Shown here: positions 25,993 through 35,307 of the stretch, piece by piece
How the letters are laid out: each line of letters begins with the position of its first letter
Numbering within the stretch: position 1 is the first letter of the stretch
Origin: Candidatus Eiseniibacteriota bacterium
Lineage (GTDB): Bacteria > Orphanbacterota > Orphanbacteria > Orphanbacterales > Orphanbacteraceae
Direction: 5' to 3'
Assembly (NCBI GenBank): GCA_029262235.1
Contig: JAJCZU010000004.1
Span: 1,179,231-1,243,230 of the forward strand
Length of the DNA stretch: 64,000 nucleotides
Translations under genes and position numbers: made by a program
The notes under the pieces: generated by a model
What the model saw: only the letters and a program-made list of their open reading frames with translations
What the model was told of the DNA's origin: nothing
Databases searched by the model: none

Positions 25993-26526
25993 ATGCCTCC
26001 GATGGATATCGAGATCTCCGTACTTGAAGACGGGATCAACGAGTTCGATTTTCTGGCGAAGCCGGAAGAGCTGGATCTGGAAATGGAGGATACGGTCTTT
26101 GCAGAAGACGTATCGGTCGAGCTTCGCATCACGCGTTCCTCGGATACACTGACACTGGCTGCCCGTTGCGTAACCCGCGCGGACCGAACGTGCGCGCGTT
26201 GTCTTGGTACGTTCAAAGACGGCGTCGATTCCGAGTTTTACGAGGTTGCCGAGCTCGACGGAGAAAAGCTGCGTTTGCTGGACGATCAGTACGATGGCGA
26301 TCCGGGTTTCCTGAATCGGGCCCCGGGTATTTTCGCGATTGATCCGCTCGTCCGGGAAGCCGTTCTCGTATCCTCGCCCATGAAGCCGGTCTGCAGGAAA
26401 GACTGCAAGGGACTTTGCCCGCAGTGCGGTGTGGATCGGAACGAACAGGAATGCAACTGCGAGGAGAGCCACGGACATTCCGTCTGGGAGGCTCTCAAAG
26501 ATCTCGCTCAAAATGAAAAGGATTGA
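25993..26526 (+). CDS. yceD: YceD/DUF177 family protein
   Basis: A 177-residue protein of the family that precedes rpmF in most bacteria and is linked to 23S rRNA/large-subunit maturation. The C-terminal cysteine cluster CRKDCKGLCPQCG, then CNC, is the family hallmark. An internal CARC pair (residues ~74-77) adds a possible metal site. The start ATG 25993 has GTGGGG 8 bases upstream; ATG 26002 is possible. It is first gene of the rpmF-plsX-fab operon, with rpmF 3 bases downstream, which supports the assignment. Confidence 0.92.
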   Translation: MPPMDIEISVLEDGINEFDFLAKPEELDLEMEDTVFAEDVSVELRITRSSDTLTLAARCVTRADRTCARCLGTFKDGVDSEFYEVAELDGEKLRLLDDQYDGDPGFLNRAPGIFAIDPLVREAVLVSSPMKPVCRKDCKGLCPQCGVDRNEQECNCEESHGHSVWEALKDLAQNEKD

Positions 26527-26529
26527 GAC

Positions 26530-26706
26530 ATGGCTGTCCCGCAGAGGAGAACCTCGAAAATGCGCAAGAACAAACGGCGTGCACATGACGCGATGACGCC
26601 CAAGAGCCCGTCGGTCTGCACGCACTGCAGTCAGCGCAAGGTTCCGCATCGCATCTGCTCGCATTGCGGGTACTACAATGGTCGGCGCATCATCGTAACC
26701 GCCTAG
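26530..26706 (+). CDS. rpmF: 50S ribosomal protein L32
   Basis: A 58-residue ribosomal protein. It begins MAVPQRRTSKMRKNKRRAHD, the canonical L32 start, and carries two zinc-ribbon pairs, CTHC and CSHC, followed by GYYNGRRII. AAGGA lies 9 bases upstream, inside the end of yceD. It is 3 bases from yceD and 1 base from plsX, the classic arrangement that ties ribosome synthesis to membrane-lipid synthesis. The gene is short enough to be missed by length cut-offs. Confidence 0.97.
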   Translation: MAVPQRRTSKMRKNKRRAHDAMTPKSPSVCTHCSQRKVPHRICSHCGYYNGRRIIVTA

Positions 26707-26707
26707 T

Positions 26708-27742
26708 ATGGCCGATAAAAACGCTCCCATCGGAATCGCCATCGATGCAATGGGTGGCGACGCGGGGCCCCAGGTCGTCGTGGAGGGCGTGGTACGTGCC
26801 ATGCGCGCCTCCGAAGAGAACCTGGACATCTATCTCGTAGGTGATACGCATCGCATCGAGCTGGAACTCGGCCGTCACGGCGATCTGCCGAAACGCCCTC
26901 AGATCGAGCATACGACCCAGGAAATCCAGATGGAGGACAAGGCGGCGTCCTCGCTCCGGCGAAAGAAGGACTCTTCGATCGCCCGCGGCCTCCAGCTCCA
27001 GAAGGACGGCAAGGTGCAGGCGTTCGTGAGTGCCGGGAATACCGGCGCCGTGGTCGCCTCCAGCCTGCTCGCTCTCGGTCGTCTGCCCGGCGTGCGCCGA
27101 CCCGGGATCGCGACCTACGTGCCCGGGCGCCGGGGCGGATACGTCCTGCTCGACGTGGGCGCCACGAAGGACTGCAAGCCCGTCGACCTCGTTACATTCG
27201 GCCAGATGGGCTCGGTCTACGCCGAGCGGATTCTGAAGCGACCGAACCCGCGCATCGGACTCCTCAATATCGGCGAGGAAGAAGGAAAGGGAAACGAGCT
27301 CACGCGTGAGGCGTTCGAGCTGTTCCAGTCCGCGGAGGTCAACTTCATCGGCAACGTCGAATCGAACGCCCTGTTTCAGGGAGCCGCCGACGTCGCGGTC
27401 TGCGACGGCTTCGTCGGCAACGTGATTCTGAAGTTCGCCGAGAGCATGGTCGAATGGCTCGGCGACCTGGTGCGCGAAGAGATTCAGCCGCGCCCGATGG
27501 CCAAAATCGGCGCCCTGTTTCTGAAACCCGTGATCGGCGCCCTGAAGCAGACATTGAGTTATGAAGAATACGGGGGAGCGCCCCTGCTCGGTGTCGACGG
27601 GATCACGATCATCTGTCACGGCCGGTCGTCGGCCCGGGCGATCGAAAACGCCGTGCATACGGCCGCACGGTTCGTGCGCCACGACATCAACGACGAAATC
27701 AAGTCCAAGCTCAAAAACGCGAGCGAGGTGACGGTTGACTAA
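26708..27742 (+). CDS. plsX: Phosphate acyltransferase PlsX
   Basis: A 344-residue enzyme that converts acyl-ACP and phosphate to acyl-phosphate, the donor for PlsY in phospholipid synthesis. Signatures are IAIDAMGGDAGP at the N-terminus, SAGNTGAVVASS in the middle and VCDGFVGNVILK in the last third. Length is normal. The start ATG lies one base after the rpmF stop, and the stop overlaps the TTG start of fabH, so the genes are translationally linked. Confidence 0.97.
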   Translation: MADKNAPIGIAIDAMGGDAGPQVVVEGVVRAMRASEENLDIYLVGDTHRIELELGRHGDLPKRPQIEHTTQEIQMEDKAASSLRRKKDSSIARGLQLQKDGKVQAFVSAGNTGAVVASSLLALGRLPGVRRPGIATYVPGRRGGYVLLDVGATKDCKPVDLVTFGQMGSVYAERILKRPNPRIGLLNIGEEEGKGNELTREAFELFQSAEVNFIGNVESNALFQGAADVAVCDGFVGNVILKFAESMVEWLGDLVREEIQPRPMAKIGALFLKPVIGALKQTLSYEEYGGAPLLGVDGITIICHGRSSARAIENAVHTAARFVRHDINDEIKSKLKNASEVTVD

Positions 27743-28733
27743 ACCGAACGTTCATATTCTGGGTACGGGTTCGTATGCTCCCGAGAAAGTACTGAGCAAT
27801 GCCGACCTGATGCGCATGGTCGACACGACGGACGAGTGGATCACGACACGCACGGGAATCAAAGAGCGCCGCGTGGCGGGGCCGGGCGTTGCCACGTCTG
27901 ATCTTGCGACGCCGGCGGCGAAGTCCGCGCTCGAAGCCGCGGGTCTCGACGCGATGGACGTCGACCTCATTCTGCTCGGTACCGCCACACCCGACATGCT
28001 CTTTCCGTCGACCGCGTGCGTGGTGCAGTCGAATCTCGGCGCGCGCAATGCCGCGGCCTTCGACCTGAGCGCCGCCTGCTCGGGGTTTCTCTATGCGGTC
28101 TCGGTCGGGAAAGCGTTTATCGAGGCCGGCACGTACAAGAACGCGCTCGTGATCGGCGCCGAGGCGCTGACGAATATCCTGAACTGGGAAGATCGCACGA
28201 CGTGCGTACTCTTTGGAGACGGCGCGGGGGCGGTCGTGCTCGGCCGCGCCGACGAGAAGGACCCGGCAGGAACCGGAATTCATGCGATTCATCTTCATTC
28301 CGACGGCGACCTCACGAAACTCCTCTACATGCCGGCCGGCGGGTCGCGTATTCCGACCAGCGCCGACTCGATCGAAAAGAAACTGCACTTCGTGAAGATG
28401 GAAGGGCGCGAGGTCTTCAAGCACGCGGTGAAACTCATGAGTCAGGCGATGGAAGAAACGCTGGCCGACGCGGGCTTCACGCCGGCCGATCTCGACCTGC
28501 TGGTGCCGCATCAGGCGAATCTCCGCATCATGGAAGCGGTGGCGAAGCGACTCGAGATCCCGAACGAGAAAATATTCGTGAACGTGGATCGCTACGGCAA
28601 CACATCGGCGGCATCGGTGCCGCTCGCGCTCGACGAGGCGGTACGAACGGGGCGCATCAAACGTGGTGACCTCGTAGGCACGGTCGTTTTCGGCGGCGGC
28701 TTTACATGGGCCGCGGCGGTGGTGCAGTTCTGA
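27735..28733 (+). CDS. fabH: Beta-ketoacyl-ACP synthase III
   Basis: A 332-residue condensing enzyme that starts fatty-acid synthesis from acyl-CoA and malonyl-ACP. The catalytic Cys lies in AACSGFLYA, the His in LVPHQANLRI and the Asn in RYGNTSAASVPLALDE. It starts at TTG 27735, overlapping plsX by 8 bases, with GCGAGG as ribosome site. The length and the C-terminal GGGFTWAAAVVQF are typical. Confidence 0.97.
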   Translation: MTKPNVHILGTGSYAPEKVLSNADLMRMVDTTDEWITTRTGIKERRVAGPGVATSDLATPAAKSALEAAGLDAMDVDLILLGTATPDMLFPSTACVVQSNLGARNAAAFDLSAACSGFLYAVSVGKAFIEAGTYKNALVIGAEALTNILNWEDRTTCVLFGDGAGAVVLGRADEKDPAGTGIHAIHLHSDGDLTKLLYMPAGGSRIPTSADSIEKKLHFVKMEGREVFKHAVKLMSQAMEETLADAGFTPADLDLLVPHQANLRIMEAVAKRLEIPNEKIFVNVDRYGNTSAASVPLALDEAVRTGRIKRGDLVGTVVFGGGFTWAAAVVQF

Positions 28734-29668
28734 TGGGCATGACGGCTTTTCTCTTTCCGGGGCAGGGATCGCAGTTCGTCGGCATGGGGAAGACCCTGCG
28801 CGAAGAGTATCCCGTGACCGCCGAAGTGTTCGATCTCGCGGACGAAGTCATGGAAATGCCTCTCTCGCAGCTCGCGTTCGACGGGCCCGAGGAGACGTTG
28901 CGCGAAACGCGTTATACGCAGCCCGCCATCATGATGGTGAGTCTCGCCCTTCTGAAACTGCTTGACGGACGCAACATGACACCCGAGATTGTGGCGGGCC
29001 ACAGCCTCGGCGAATACACGGCGCTTGTTTCTGCGGGCGTATTGAGCCCGCGCGACGCGTTTCGCGCCGTGCGCCGGCGCGCGGAACTCATGTTCGAGGC
29101 CGGGGTGGAGAATCCGGGCAGCATGGCGGCCGTACTCGGTCTTCCGACCGACGAGGTCCTGCAGGTCTGCAGGGAGGCCGAAGAGATCGGGATCGTGCAG
29201 CCCGCGAATCTGAACGCGCCGGGCCAGATCGTGATCTCGGGCGAAGTCGCGGCCGTGGAGAAGGCGATGGAACTCGCCGGAGAGCGCGGCGCGAAGCGTG
29301 TGGTCGCTCTCCCCGTAAGCGGGGCGTTTCATTCGGAGCTCATGGGGTATGCTTCCGAGGGGCTCGAAGCGATCCTGAACGAGATCGAGTTCCGCGACGC
29401 CGAAGTCCCCGTTGTGGTGAACGTCGACGCGGTGCCGGTGTCGTCGGGCGACGCGCTCAGGAAGGCCCTCGTGCGACAGCTCCGCGGCGCGGTTCGCTGG
29501 GAGGAGTCGATCCGCCGCATGGCGGAAGAAGGCGTGACCGACGCCCTCGAAATCGGGCCCGGCCGTGTGCTGAAGGGCCTCGTCCGCAAGATTGACCGTG
29601 AGATCGCGGTTCGCAATGTGGAAGACGGCGAATCGTTCCGGAACCTGATCGAAGGAGCGGCAGAATGA
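28733..29668 (+). CDS. fabD: Malonyl-CoA:ACP transacylase
   Basis: A 311-residue enzyme that loads malonyl groups onto ACP. FLFPGQGSQFVGMGK opens the protein, and the nucleophile Ser lies in GHSLGEYTALVSAG. The active-site His lies near GAFHSELM. ATG 28733 overlaps the fabH stop (TGATG); ATG 28739 is an alternative. The stop overlaps fabG by four bases. Cytoplasmic, part of the dissociated type II system. Confidence 0.97.
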   Translation: MGMTAFLFPGQGSQFVGMGKTLREEYPVTAEVFDLADEVMEMPLSQLAFDGPEETLRETRYTQPAIMMVSLALLKLLDGRNMTPEIVAGHSLGEYTALVSAGVLSPRDAFRAVRRRAELMFEAGVENPGSMAAVLGLPTDEVLQVCREAEEIGIVQPANLNAPGQIVISGEVAAVEKAMELAGERGAKRVVALPVSGAFHSELMGYASEGLEAILNEIEFRDAEVPVVVNVDAVPVSSGDALRKALVRQLRGAVRWEESIRRMAEEGVTDALEIGPGRVLKGLVRKIDREIAVRNVEDGESFRNLIEGAAE

Positions 29669-30438
29669 GTGAACAGGTAAAGCTTCCCTGGCTGCCCGAC
29701 TGCATCGCGGGCCAGGTGGCGATCGTGACTGGCGGAGCCCAGGGGATCGGGCGTACGATTGCGCTGACGATCGCCAGAATGGGCGCTGACGTGGCCGTGG
29801 TCGACGTCGACCAGGACAAAGCCGAAGCGACCGCGGGCGAGATCCGCGAACTCGGGCGTGGCGCCCTGGCCTTCAAGGCGGACGTCACGAATCTCGAAGA
29901 CGCCGAAGCGTGTGTCCAGAAAGTTGTGGAAAAGCTCGGCCGCGTTGATATTCTCGTCAACAACGCGGGAATCACGCGCGACAACATCCTGCTCCGCATG
30001 AAGGAACAGGAATGGGACAGCGTGATCGCCGTCAATTTAAAAGGTACTTTCAATTTTACGAAAGCGGTCGCCCGGCCCATGATCAAGAATCGGAGCGGGC
30101 GCATCGTGAATATCGCATCCGTGATCGGAGTCATGGGGAATGCGGGGCAGGGCAATTACGCCGCTTCCAAAGCGGGGATCATCGGCTTCAGCAAGTCGAT
30201 TGCCAAGGAACTCGCTTCGCGGGGAGTGACGGTCAACGCCATTGCGCCCGGGTTCATCGATACCGCCATGACGAAGGTCCTTTCGGAGGACGTGCGAAAC
30301 CAACTGCGAGAGCAGATTCCATTGAAGCGCCTCGGCGCGAGCCAGGACGTGGCGGATGTCGTCGCGTTCCTCGTTTCGCCGGCGGCCAACTACGTAACCG
30401 GCCAGGTCCTGCATGTGGACGGCGGCATGGTGATGTGA
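29665..30438 (+). CDS. fabG: 3-oxoacyl-ACP reductase
   Basis: A 257-residue NADPH-dependent short-chain dehydrogenase, the first reduction step of each elongation cycle. The cofactor motif is [14 protein letters not shown]. The catalytic residues are in the N-A-G of NNAGITRD, the Ser of NIASVIG and the pair YAASKAG. The protein has about 10 extra residues before the Rossmann fold ([16 protein letters not shown]). Ribosome site GGAGCGG lies inside fabD. Confidence 0.96.
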   Translation: MSEQVKLPWLPDCIAGQVAIVTGGAQGIGRTIALTIARMGADVAVVDVDQDKAEATAGEIRELGRGALAFKADVTNLEDAEACVQKVVEKLGRVDILVNNAGITRDNILLRMKEQEWDSVIAVNLKGTFNFTKAVARPMIKNRSGRIVNIASVIGVMGNAGQGNYAASKAGIIGFSKSIAKELASRGVTVNAIAPGFIDTAMTKVLSEDVRNQLREQIPLKRLGASQDVADVVAFLVSPAANYVTGQVLHVDGGMVM

Positions 30439-30455
30439 AGAAGGAGACAAGAACG

Positions 30456-30692
30456 ATGTCTTATGAAGCTCGCGTAAAGGAACTCATTGTAGAACAGCTC
30501 GGAGTCGGGGCGGATCAGGTGACGATGGAAGCATCGTTCATCGACGATCTGGGTGCCGATTCCCTGGACACCGTGGAACTGGTGATGGCTCTCGAAGAAG
30601 AGTTCAACATCGAAATTCCCGACGAAGATGCCGAGAAGATTCTGACGGTCAAAGATGCCGTGCATTATCTGAACGAGCACGTAACCGCGTAA
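30456..30692 (+). CDS. acpP: Acyl carrier protein
   Basis: A 78-residue acidic helical protein that carries growing acyl chains on 4'-phosphopantetheine. The attachment serine lies in the DSL motif of [23 protein letters not shown] 30456 follows AAGGAGA by 8 bases. It lies between fabG and fabF, the usual order. The strong ribosome site fits the high protein demand. Confidence 0.97.
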   Translation: MSYEARVKELIVEQLGVGADQVTMEASFIDDLGADSLDTVELVMALEEEFNIEIPDEDAEKILTVKDAVHYLNEHVTA

Positions 30693-30719
30693 CTTTTCGA
30701 ACCGGATGATGAGAGTTTC

Positions 30720-31967
30720 ATGAGCGACAGACACCGCGTTGTGATTACAGGGCTCGGAGTCGTTTCCCCGATCGGGCTGAATGCCGAAGAGACATGGGAT
30801 TCCATGATCAACGGCAGGCACGGTTTCGGGCCGATCCAGCAGTTCGATACGGAAGGGTTCGAAGTGCGTTTTGCCGCCGAGGTGAAGGGCTTCGATCCCA
30901 CGAACTGGCTGCATCCGAAAGATGCGCGCAAGTTCGATCCGTACGTGCAGTTCGCGGTCGCGGCCGCGGACATGGCCGTAGTCGACTCGGGGCTCGACCT
31001 CGAGGCGGTCGATCACGATCGCTTCGGTGTAATCATCGGGACCGGAATCGGCGGCATGCAGATCTGGGAGGAGCAGCACAGCCAGCTCCTGAACAAGGGA
31101 CCACGACGCGTGTCTCCGTTCTTCATCCCGATGATGATCGCGAACATGGCATCCGGTCAGGTATCGATCCGGTTCGGGGCGCGCGGCCCGAACTTCGCGC
31201 CGGTCTCGGCCTGTTCGAGCGGCGCGCACGCGATCGGCGAAGCCTTTCGCGTGATCCAGCGCGGCGATGTCGACGTGATGATCTGCGGCGGGTCTGAAGC
31301 GGCGATCACGCCGCTCTCGATCGGCGGATTCGCTTCGATGAAGGCGCTTTCCACGAGGAACGACAGTCCGGAAACGGCCAGTCGCCCGTTCGACGCGGAA
31401 CGGGACGGATTCGTGATGGGCGAAGGCGCCGGCATCACGGTCCTCGAAAGCTACGAGCACGCGAAGAAGCGTGGCGCCACGATCTACGGCGAGATGGCCG
31501 GGTACGGCATGACGGCCGACGCGCATCACATCACGGCGCCGGCTCCCGAAGGGCGCTGCGGGGCGCGGGCCATGTCACTCGCGATGCAGGACGGCGCGGC
31601 CGATGCGACCGACGTCGACCACATCAACGCACACGGAACGTCGACCCCGATGAACGACCGGCTCGAGACGATGGCCATCAAGACGGCCTTCGGCGAGCAC
31701 GCGAAGAAGCTGCTCGTGAATTCGACGAAGTCGATGACGGGGCACCTGCTCGGCGGGGCTGCGGGCGTCGAGTTCTTCGCCACGGCGAAGGCGGTGCAGA
31801 CGGGGATCGTTCCGCCCACTATCAACTATCAGACCAGCGACCCGGATTGCGATCTCGACTATGTGCCGAACACGGCGCGCGAAGTCCCGATCCGTGCCGC
31901 GCTGAGCAACTCTCTCGGCTTCGGCGGGCACAATGTCTGCCTGCTCGTGAAGAAGTTCGAGGGGTAG
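30720..31967 (+). CDS. fabF: Beta-ketoacyl-ACP synthase II
   Basis: A 415-residue elongating condensing enzyme. The Cys-His-His triad is visible: Cys in SACSSGAHAIGEA, His in INAHGTSTPMND and His in KSMTGHLLGGAAG. The C-terminus NSLGFGGHNVCLL is typical. It lies 27 bases after acpP and 23 before rnc. Cytoplasmic; it extends acyl-ACP with malonyl-ACP. Confidence 0.97.
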   Translation: MSDRHRVVITGLGVVSPIGLNAEETWDSMINGRHGFGPIQQFDTEGFEVRFAAEVKGFDPTNWLHPKDARKFDPYVQFAVAAADMAVVDSGLDLEAVDHDRFGVIIGTGIGGMQIWEEQHSQLLNKGPRRVSPFFIPMMIANMASGQVSIRFGARGPNFAPVSACSSGAHAIGEAFRVIQRGDVDVMICGGSEAAITPLSIGGFASMKALSTRNDSPETASRPFDAERDGFVMGEGAGITVLESYEHAKKRGATIYGEMAGYGMTADAHHITAPAPEGRCGARAMSLAMQDGAADATDVDHINAHGTSTPMNDRLETMAIKTAFGEHAKKLLVNSTKSMTGHLLGGAAGVEFFATAKAVQTGIVPPTINYQTSDPDCDLDYVPNTAREVPIRAALSNSLGFGGHNVCLLVKKFEG

Positions 31968-31990
31968 GACATCCAAGAGAGATATTTCGC

Positions 31991-32968
31991 ATGATAGAAG
32001 TGATCAGGCGGCTGTTTCGCTCGCGTAAAGTGACTTCGGTCGGCGGCAAGACAATGCCCGTCAAGCGGCGCAAGCTGTTGGAGCAGCTCGAGGAAAGGCT
32101 CGGGATGCGTTTCAACGATCTTTCCCTCCTGAACCAGGCCCTCGTTCACCGCTCCTATCTGAATGGCAAATCCGCGACACGCAACGAATCGAACGAACGC
32201 ATGGAGTTTCTCGGCGATTCGGTGCTCGGCCTCGTCGTGAACGAGCATCTGTACAAGCGCCATCCGGGCGAGAACGAAGGCAACCTGACGAAGATCAAGT
32301 CGCTCATCGTGAGTCGCCAGGTTCTCGCGGAGCTCGCGGAAGATCTCGATCTCGGGAAGTATCTGCTGCTGTCGAGCGGAGAGATCGAGTCGGGCGGCCG
32401 CAACCGGACGTCGATCATCGCCGACGCGCTCGAAGGCGTGATCGGCGCGATCTATCTCGACCGCGGCCTCGACACGAGCCGGCGGTTCATTCGCCAGCTT
32501 CTCCTCCATAATGTCGAAGGGTTCACGGAAAGCGAAGAGCACATCAATTACAAGAGCCTGCTCCAGGAGCGCGTGCAGAGCGAACGGAAGGTGCATCCCC
32601 AGTACAAGATCCGGCGCGAAGCCGGTCCCGACCACGAGAAGACTTTCCATGTCGACGTGATGGTCTCGGGCAAACTCTGGGGGAGCGGCGAGGGAAAGAC
32701 GAAGAAGGACGCGGAGCAGGTCGCGGCCCGGGATGCGCTCGATCGATGGACGAAGAGGAAGAAGGAGCGAACGGCCCGGAAACCGGCCGCTCCCGGTCCC
32801 TCACAGGGCCCCGCAGCGGCCGCCGGACAGCCGGGACAGCCCGAAGGGCGGGGAAGACGGCGCCGGCGGCGCGGTGGCGCAGGACGGCGCGGAGGGGGCC
32901 CCCCGAGGGGCGATTCGGGCGGCGACAGAAGGCCGTCGCGCGGCCGACGGCCTCCCAAGAAGGATTAA
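31991..32968 (+). CDS. rnc: Ribonuclease III with long basic C-terminal tail
   Basis: A 325-residue double-strand-specific endoribonuclease. Catalytic signature ERMEFLGDSVLGLVVNEHLY, then a second acidic cluster around ALEGVIGAIYLD. The dsRNA-binding domain starts near NYKSLLQERVQ and ends AEQVAARDALDRW. Beyond it lies a ~70-residue tail rich in Ala, Pro, Gly and Arg, containing runs such as RGRRRRRRGGAGRRGGG. The ordinary enzyme ends near residue 250. Two ATG-compatible starts exist; 31991 is taken, with another at 32054 (MPVKRRK). The fabF-rnc order is conserved in many bacteria. Confidence 0.95.
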   Translation: MIEVIRRLFRSRKVTSVGGKTMPVKRRKLLEQLEERLGMRFNDLSLLNQALVHRSYLNGKSATRNESNERMEFLGDSVLGLVVNEHLYKRHPGENEGNLTKIKSLIVSRQVLAELAEDLDLGKYLLLSSGEIESGGRNRTSIIADALEGVIGAIYLDRGLDTSRRFIRQLLLHNVEGFTESEEHINYKSLLQERVQSERKVHPQYKIRREAGPDHEKTFHVDVMVSGKLWGSGEGKTKKDAEQVAARDALDRWTKRKKERTARKPAAPGPSQGPAAAAGQPGQPEGRGRRRRRRGGAGRRGGGPPRGDSGGDRRPSRGRRPPKKD

Positions 32969-33167
32969 GACCGGTCGTCTGCCGACATCGCCCCTTTTTG
33001 ATCAAGATCCACACGATTCTCTTCGCATTGCCCAGCCTCGATTTCGCCCCCGTCCCGATTCCTCCCTGCGCGGCATTTTGAATGCCCCCATTCTATTAAG
33101 CCACGGCTCGTACGGCCGATCCTTGATGGTAGACCGTTCATGTCACCACGCTGGAGCCGTACAACGA
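32969..33167 (+). other. Intergenic region, nothing recognised
   Basis: About 200 bases after rnc. I see no convincing promoter, terminator or small gene. GGAG at 33153-33156 may be the ribosome site of the kinase-like gene. Confidence 0.4.
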
Positions 33168-34043
33168 ATGTCTCTGCCCGAAGTTGAAAAGACGAGATCG
33201 CTGATTCACTCCATTCAAAGTGTGGTGGAGAGCGAGGGCCAGGTTCCGACCGTGCAGGAAGTGCGCGAGAAAGAACGCCTTCTCGCCCTTACGAGCGAAC
33301 TTTCGGAGAGCCTTGCCCGGATCGAGGCGACGCTCGAAAAGAGCTCGCCGCCGCACGATGAAGCGCATCGTCTCGCGGCGCTCGGTCGCGCGGCAGCCGA
33401 AGTCGGCCTGCAGATGCAGAACCTCCTCTCGCAGACGGGCGCCCGCCTGGAAGTGGCGGAACTCTGCTTTCAGGGAGGCGACACGGCGAAGGGCCTCCAG
33501 AATCTCCAGCACGCGCGGGAGCAGTTCCACAAGGTAACGCAGCTCTCGGTCGCCATGGTCGATGTTGCGGGCAAGGAGTCGCATCGTCTCCGCAGCGACC
33601 TGAACGAACTCGTCCGAAGCACCGTCGCGTTCGCGCAGCTTCTGAGTCAGTACGAAAACATCGATTTCTCGCTGACGCTGGCTACCGACCTGAAGCGCGT
33701 TCGCGTGGATCCCGCGAAATGGCAGCACATGCTTCTGTGCCTGTTCTCGAACGCGGCGGACGCAATCGGAAGGCGCAAAGGCGAGGGCGGCAGCATCCAG
33801 ATCACGACGAAGAATGACGGCGCCGGCCTCGTGCACCTGCTTCTGCAGGACGCCGGCCGCGGCATCAACGCGCAGGATCTGCCTCATGTGTTCGACCCCG
33901 GCTTCACCACGAAGGAGTCGCGCGAAGGGATCGGCCTTTCCACATGCCGGTCGATCGTGGAACAGGTCAGCGGCCTCATCCGTGTCGAGAGCGTGCAGGG
34001 GAACGGGACGACCGTCTCGATCACGATTCCGAGCGTCGCCTGA
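33168..34043 (+). CDS. Soluble histidine-kinase-like protein without the phosphoacceptor His
   Basis: A 291-residue protein with no membrane segment. ATG 33168 was chosen for its upstream GGAG; an in-frame ATG at 33126 would add 14 residues. Residues ~1-70 are predicted coiled helix. The dimerisation region reads AALGRAAAEVGLQMQNLL, where typical kinases have AGVAHEINNPL, so the His is replaced. The HATPase domain is intact: NAADAIGRR (N box, ~residue 196), DAGRGINAQDLPHVFDPGF (G1/F box) and GIGLSTCRSIVEQ (G2). It may bind ATP without autophosphorylating, or act as a dimer partner. There is no response regulator next to it. Confidence 0.8.
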   Translation: MSLPEVEKTRSLIHSIQSVVESEGQVPTVQEVREKERLLALTSELSESLARIEATLEKSSPPHDEAHRLAALGRAAAEVGLQMQNLLSQTGARLEVAELCFQGGDTAKGLQNLQHAREQFHKVTQLSVAMVDVAGKESHRLRSDLNELVRSTVAFAQLLSQYENIDFSLTLATDLKRVRVDPAKWQHMLLCLFSNAADAIGRRKGEGGSIQITTKNDGAGLVHLLLQDAGRGINAQDLPHVFDPGFTTKESREGIGLSTCRSIVEQVSGLIRVESVQGNGTTVSITIPSVA

Positions 34044-34093
34044 CGCGAACTTCCGCGCACGCCTTCCGAATGTGTGCGCACTCACCCCGTCCG

Positions 34094-34102
34094 TGCTAAC
34101 AT
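34094..34102 (+). promoter_or_regulatory. Extended -10 promoter, possibly leaderless pgk
   Basis: TG-C-TAACAT at 34094-34102, then six bases and ATG 34109. No Shine-Dalgarno sequence is present. A -35 box is not clear. Confidence 0.35.
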
Positions 34103-34108
34103 TCCCGC

Positions 34109-35305
34109 ATGAAAAAGATGACGATTCGCGATGCGTCCCTGCAGGGGAAACGCGTACTGGTTCGCGTTGATTTCAACGTACCACTGTCCGACGCGGGCAC
34201 GGTTGCCGACGACAAACGCATCCGCGCAGCCCTCCCCACGATCCGCTATATCTGTGAAGCCGGGGCTACGTGCGTTCTGATGACGCACCTCGGCCGTCCG
34301 GACGGCAGGATCGTGCCCGAACTTTCGCTGGCGCCGGTCGCCGAGCATCTGCGTAATCTTCTCGGCGGGCAGACGGTGCATTTCATCGACGCCTGTGTGG
34401 GCGAGCGCGTGGAAAAGCGCATCTCCGGACTCGGCCCGGGCGAAGTGATCCTGCTCGAAAACCTCCGCTTCCACGAAGAGGAAACGGCAAACGATCCCGC
34501 GTTTGCGAAACAGCTGGCGCGGCTCGGCGACATTTTCGTGAACGACGCGTTCGGCACGGCCCACCGCGCCCACGCATCCACGGCCGGCGTCACCCGGTAT
34601 TTCGATCTCAATCTCGCGGGTTTCCTGATGGAGAAAGAGATCGACTATCTGAGCAATCTTCTCGAAGCGCCGATGAGTCCGTTCGTGGCGCTTCTGGGCG
34701 GCGCGAAAATCAGCGGGAAGATCGACGTGATACGCAGCCTTTCGGAACGCGTGGACCGGCTCCTGCTCGGCGGCGGCATGGTCGGCACGTTCTACGCGGC
34801 GCAGGGAAAAGAGATCGGCGATTCGCTTGTGGAAGAGGAGCGATTCGACGTGGCCCGCGCCATTCTTGCCGAAGTCGGCGCCGACCGCCTGCTGCTTCCG
34901 ACCGACGCCGTGATCGCTTCGGCCTTCGAAGTCAACGCGGAGCGTCGCATCGTATCGATCGACGAAATCGAACCGGGCTGGCGCATGCTCGATATCGGGC
35001 CGGAAACGGTGAAGCGCTATGCGGCCGAGATCCGGAGCGCCCGCACGGTGTTCTGGAACGGGCCGATGGGGGTCTTCGAGATGGAGCCGTTCGCCAAGGG
35101 AACGCGCGCGCTTGCGGAAGCCGCGGCGGAAGCGACCGACGGGGGCGCCGTGACCGTGATCGGCGGCGGCGACACCGCCCGCGCCATCGGCGAGCAGGGT
35201 CTCGAAGAGCGGATCACCCATGTTTCGACCGGCGGGGGGGCCTCTCTCGAATTCGTAGAGGGGCGCGCACTTCCCGGGGTCGTTTCCCTGACGGACCGGA
35301 GCTGA
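34109..35305 (+). CDS. pgk: Phosphoglycerate kinase
   Basis: A 398-residue glycolytic enzyme that converts 1,3-bisphosphoglycerate and ADP to 3-phosphoglycerate and ATP. Signatures are [16 protein letters not shown] at the N-terminus, [21 protein letters not shown], the nucleotide-binding [14 protein letters not shown] and the C-terminal [12 protein letters not shown] with [13 protein letters not shown]. Length is normal. It is followed by tpiA after 2 bases, a common glycolytic operon. Gap is not here; a gapdh-like gene lies at 50.7 kb. Confidence 0.97.
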   Translation: MKKMTIRDASLQGKRVLVRVDFNVPLSDAGTVADDKRIRAALPTIRYICEAGATCVLMTHLGRPDGRIVPELSLAPVAEHLRNLLGGQTVHFIDACVGERVEKRISGLGPGEVILLENLRFHEEETANDPAFAKQLARLGDIFVNDAFGTAHRAHASTAGVTRYFDLNLAGFLMEKEIDYLSNLLEAPMSPFVALLGGAKISGKIDVIRSLSERVDRLLLGGGMVGTFYAAQGKEIGDSLVEEERFDVARAILAEVGADRLLLPTDAVIASAFEVNAERRIVSIDEIEPGWRMLDIGPETVKRYAAEIRSARTVFWNGPMGVFEMEPFAKGTRALAEAAAEATDGGAVTVIGGGDTARAIGEQGLEERITHVSTGGGASLEFVEGRALPGVVSLTDRS

Positions 35306-35307
35306 CC

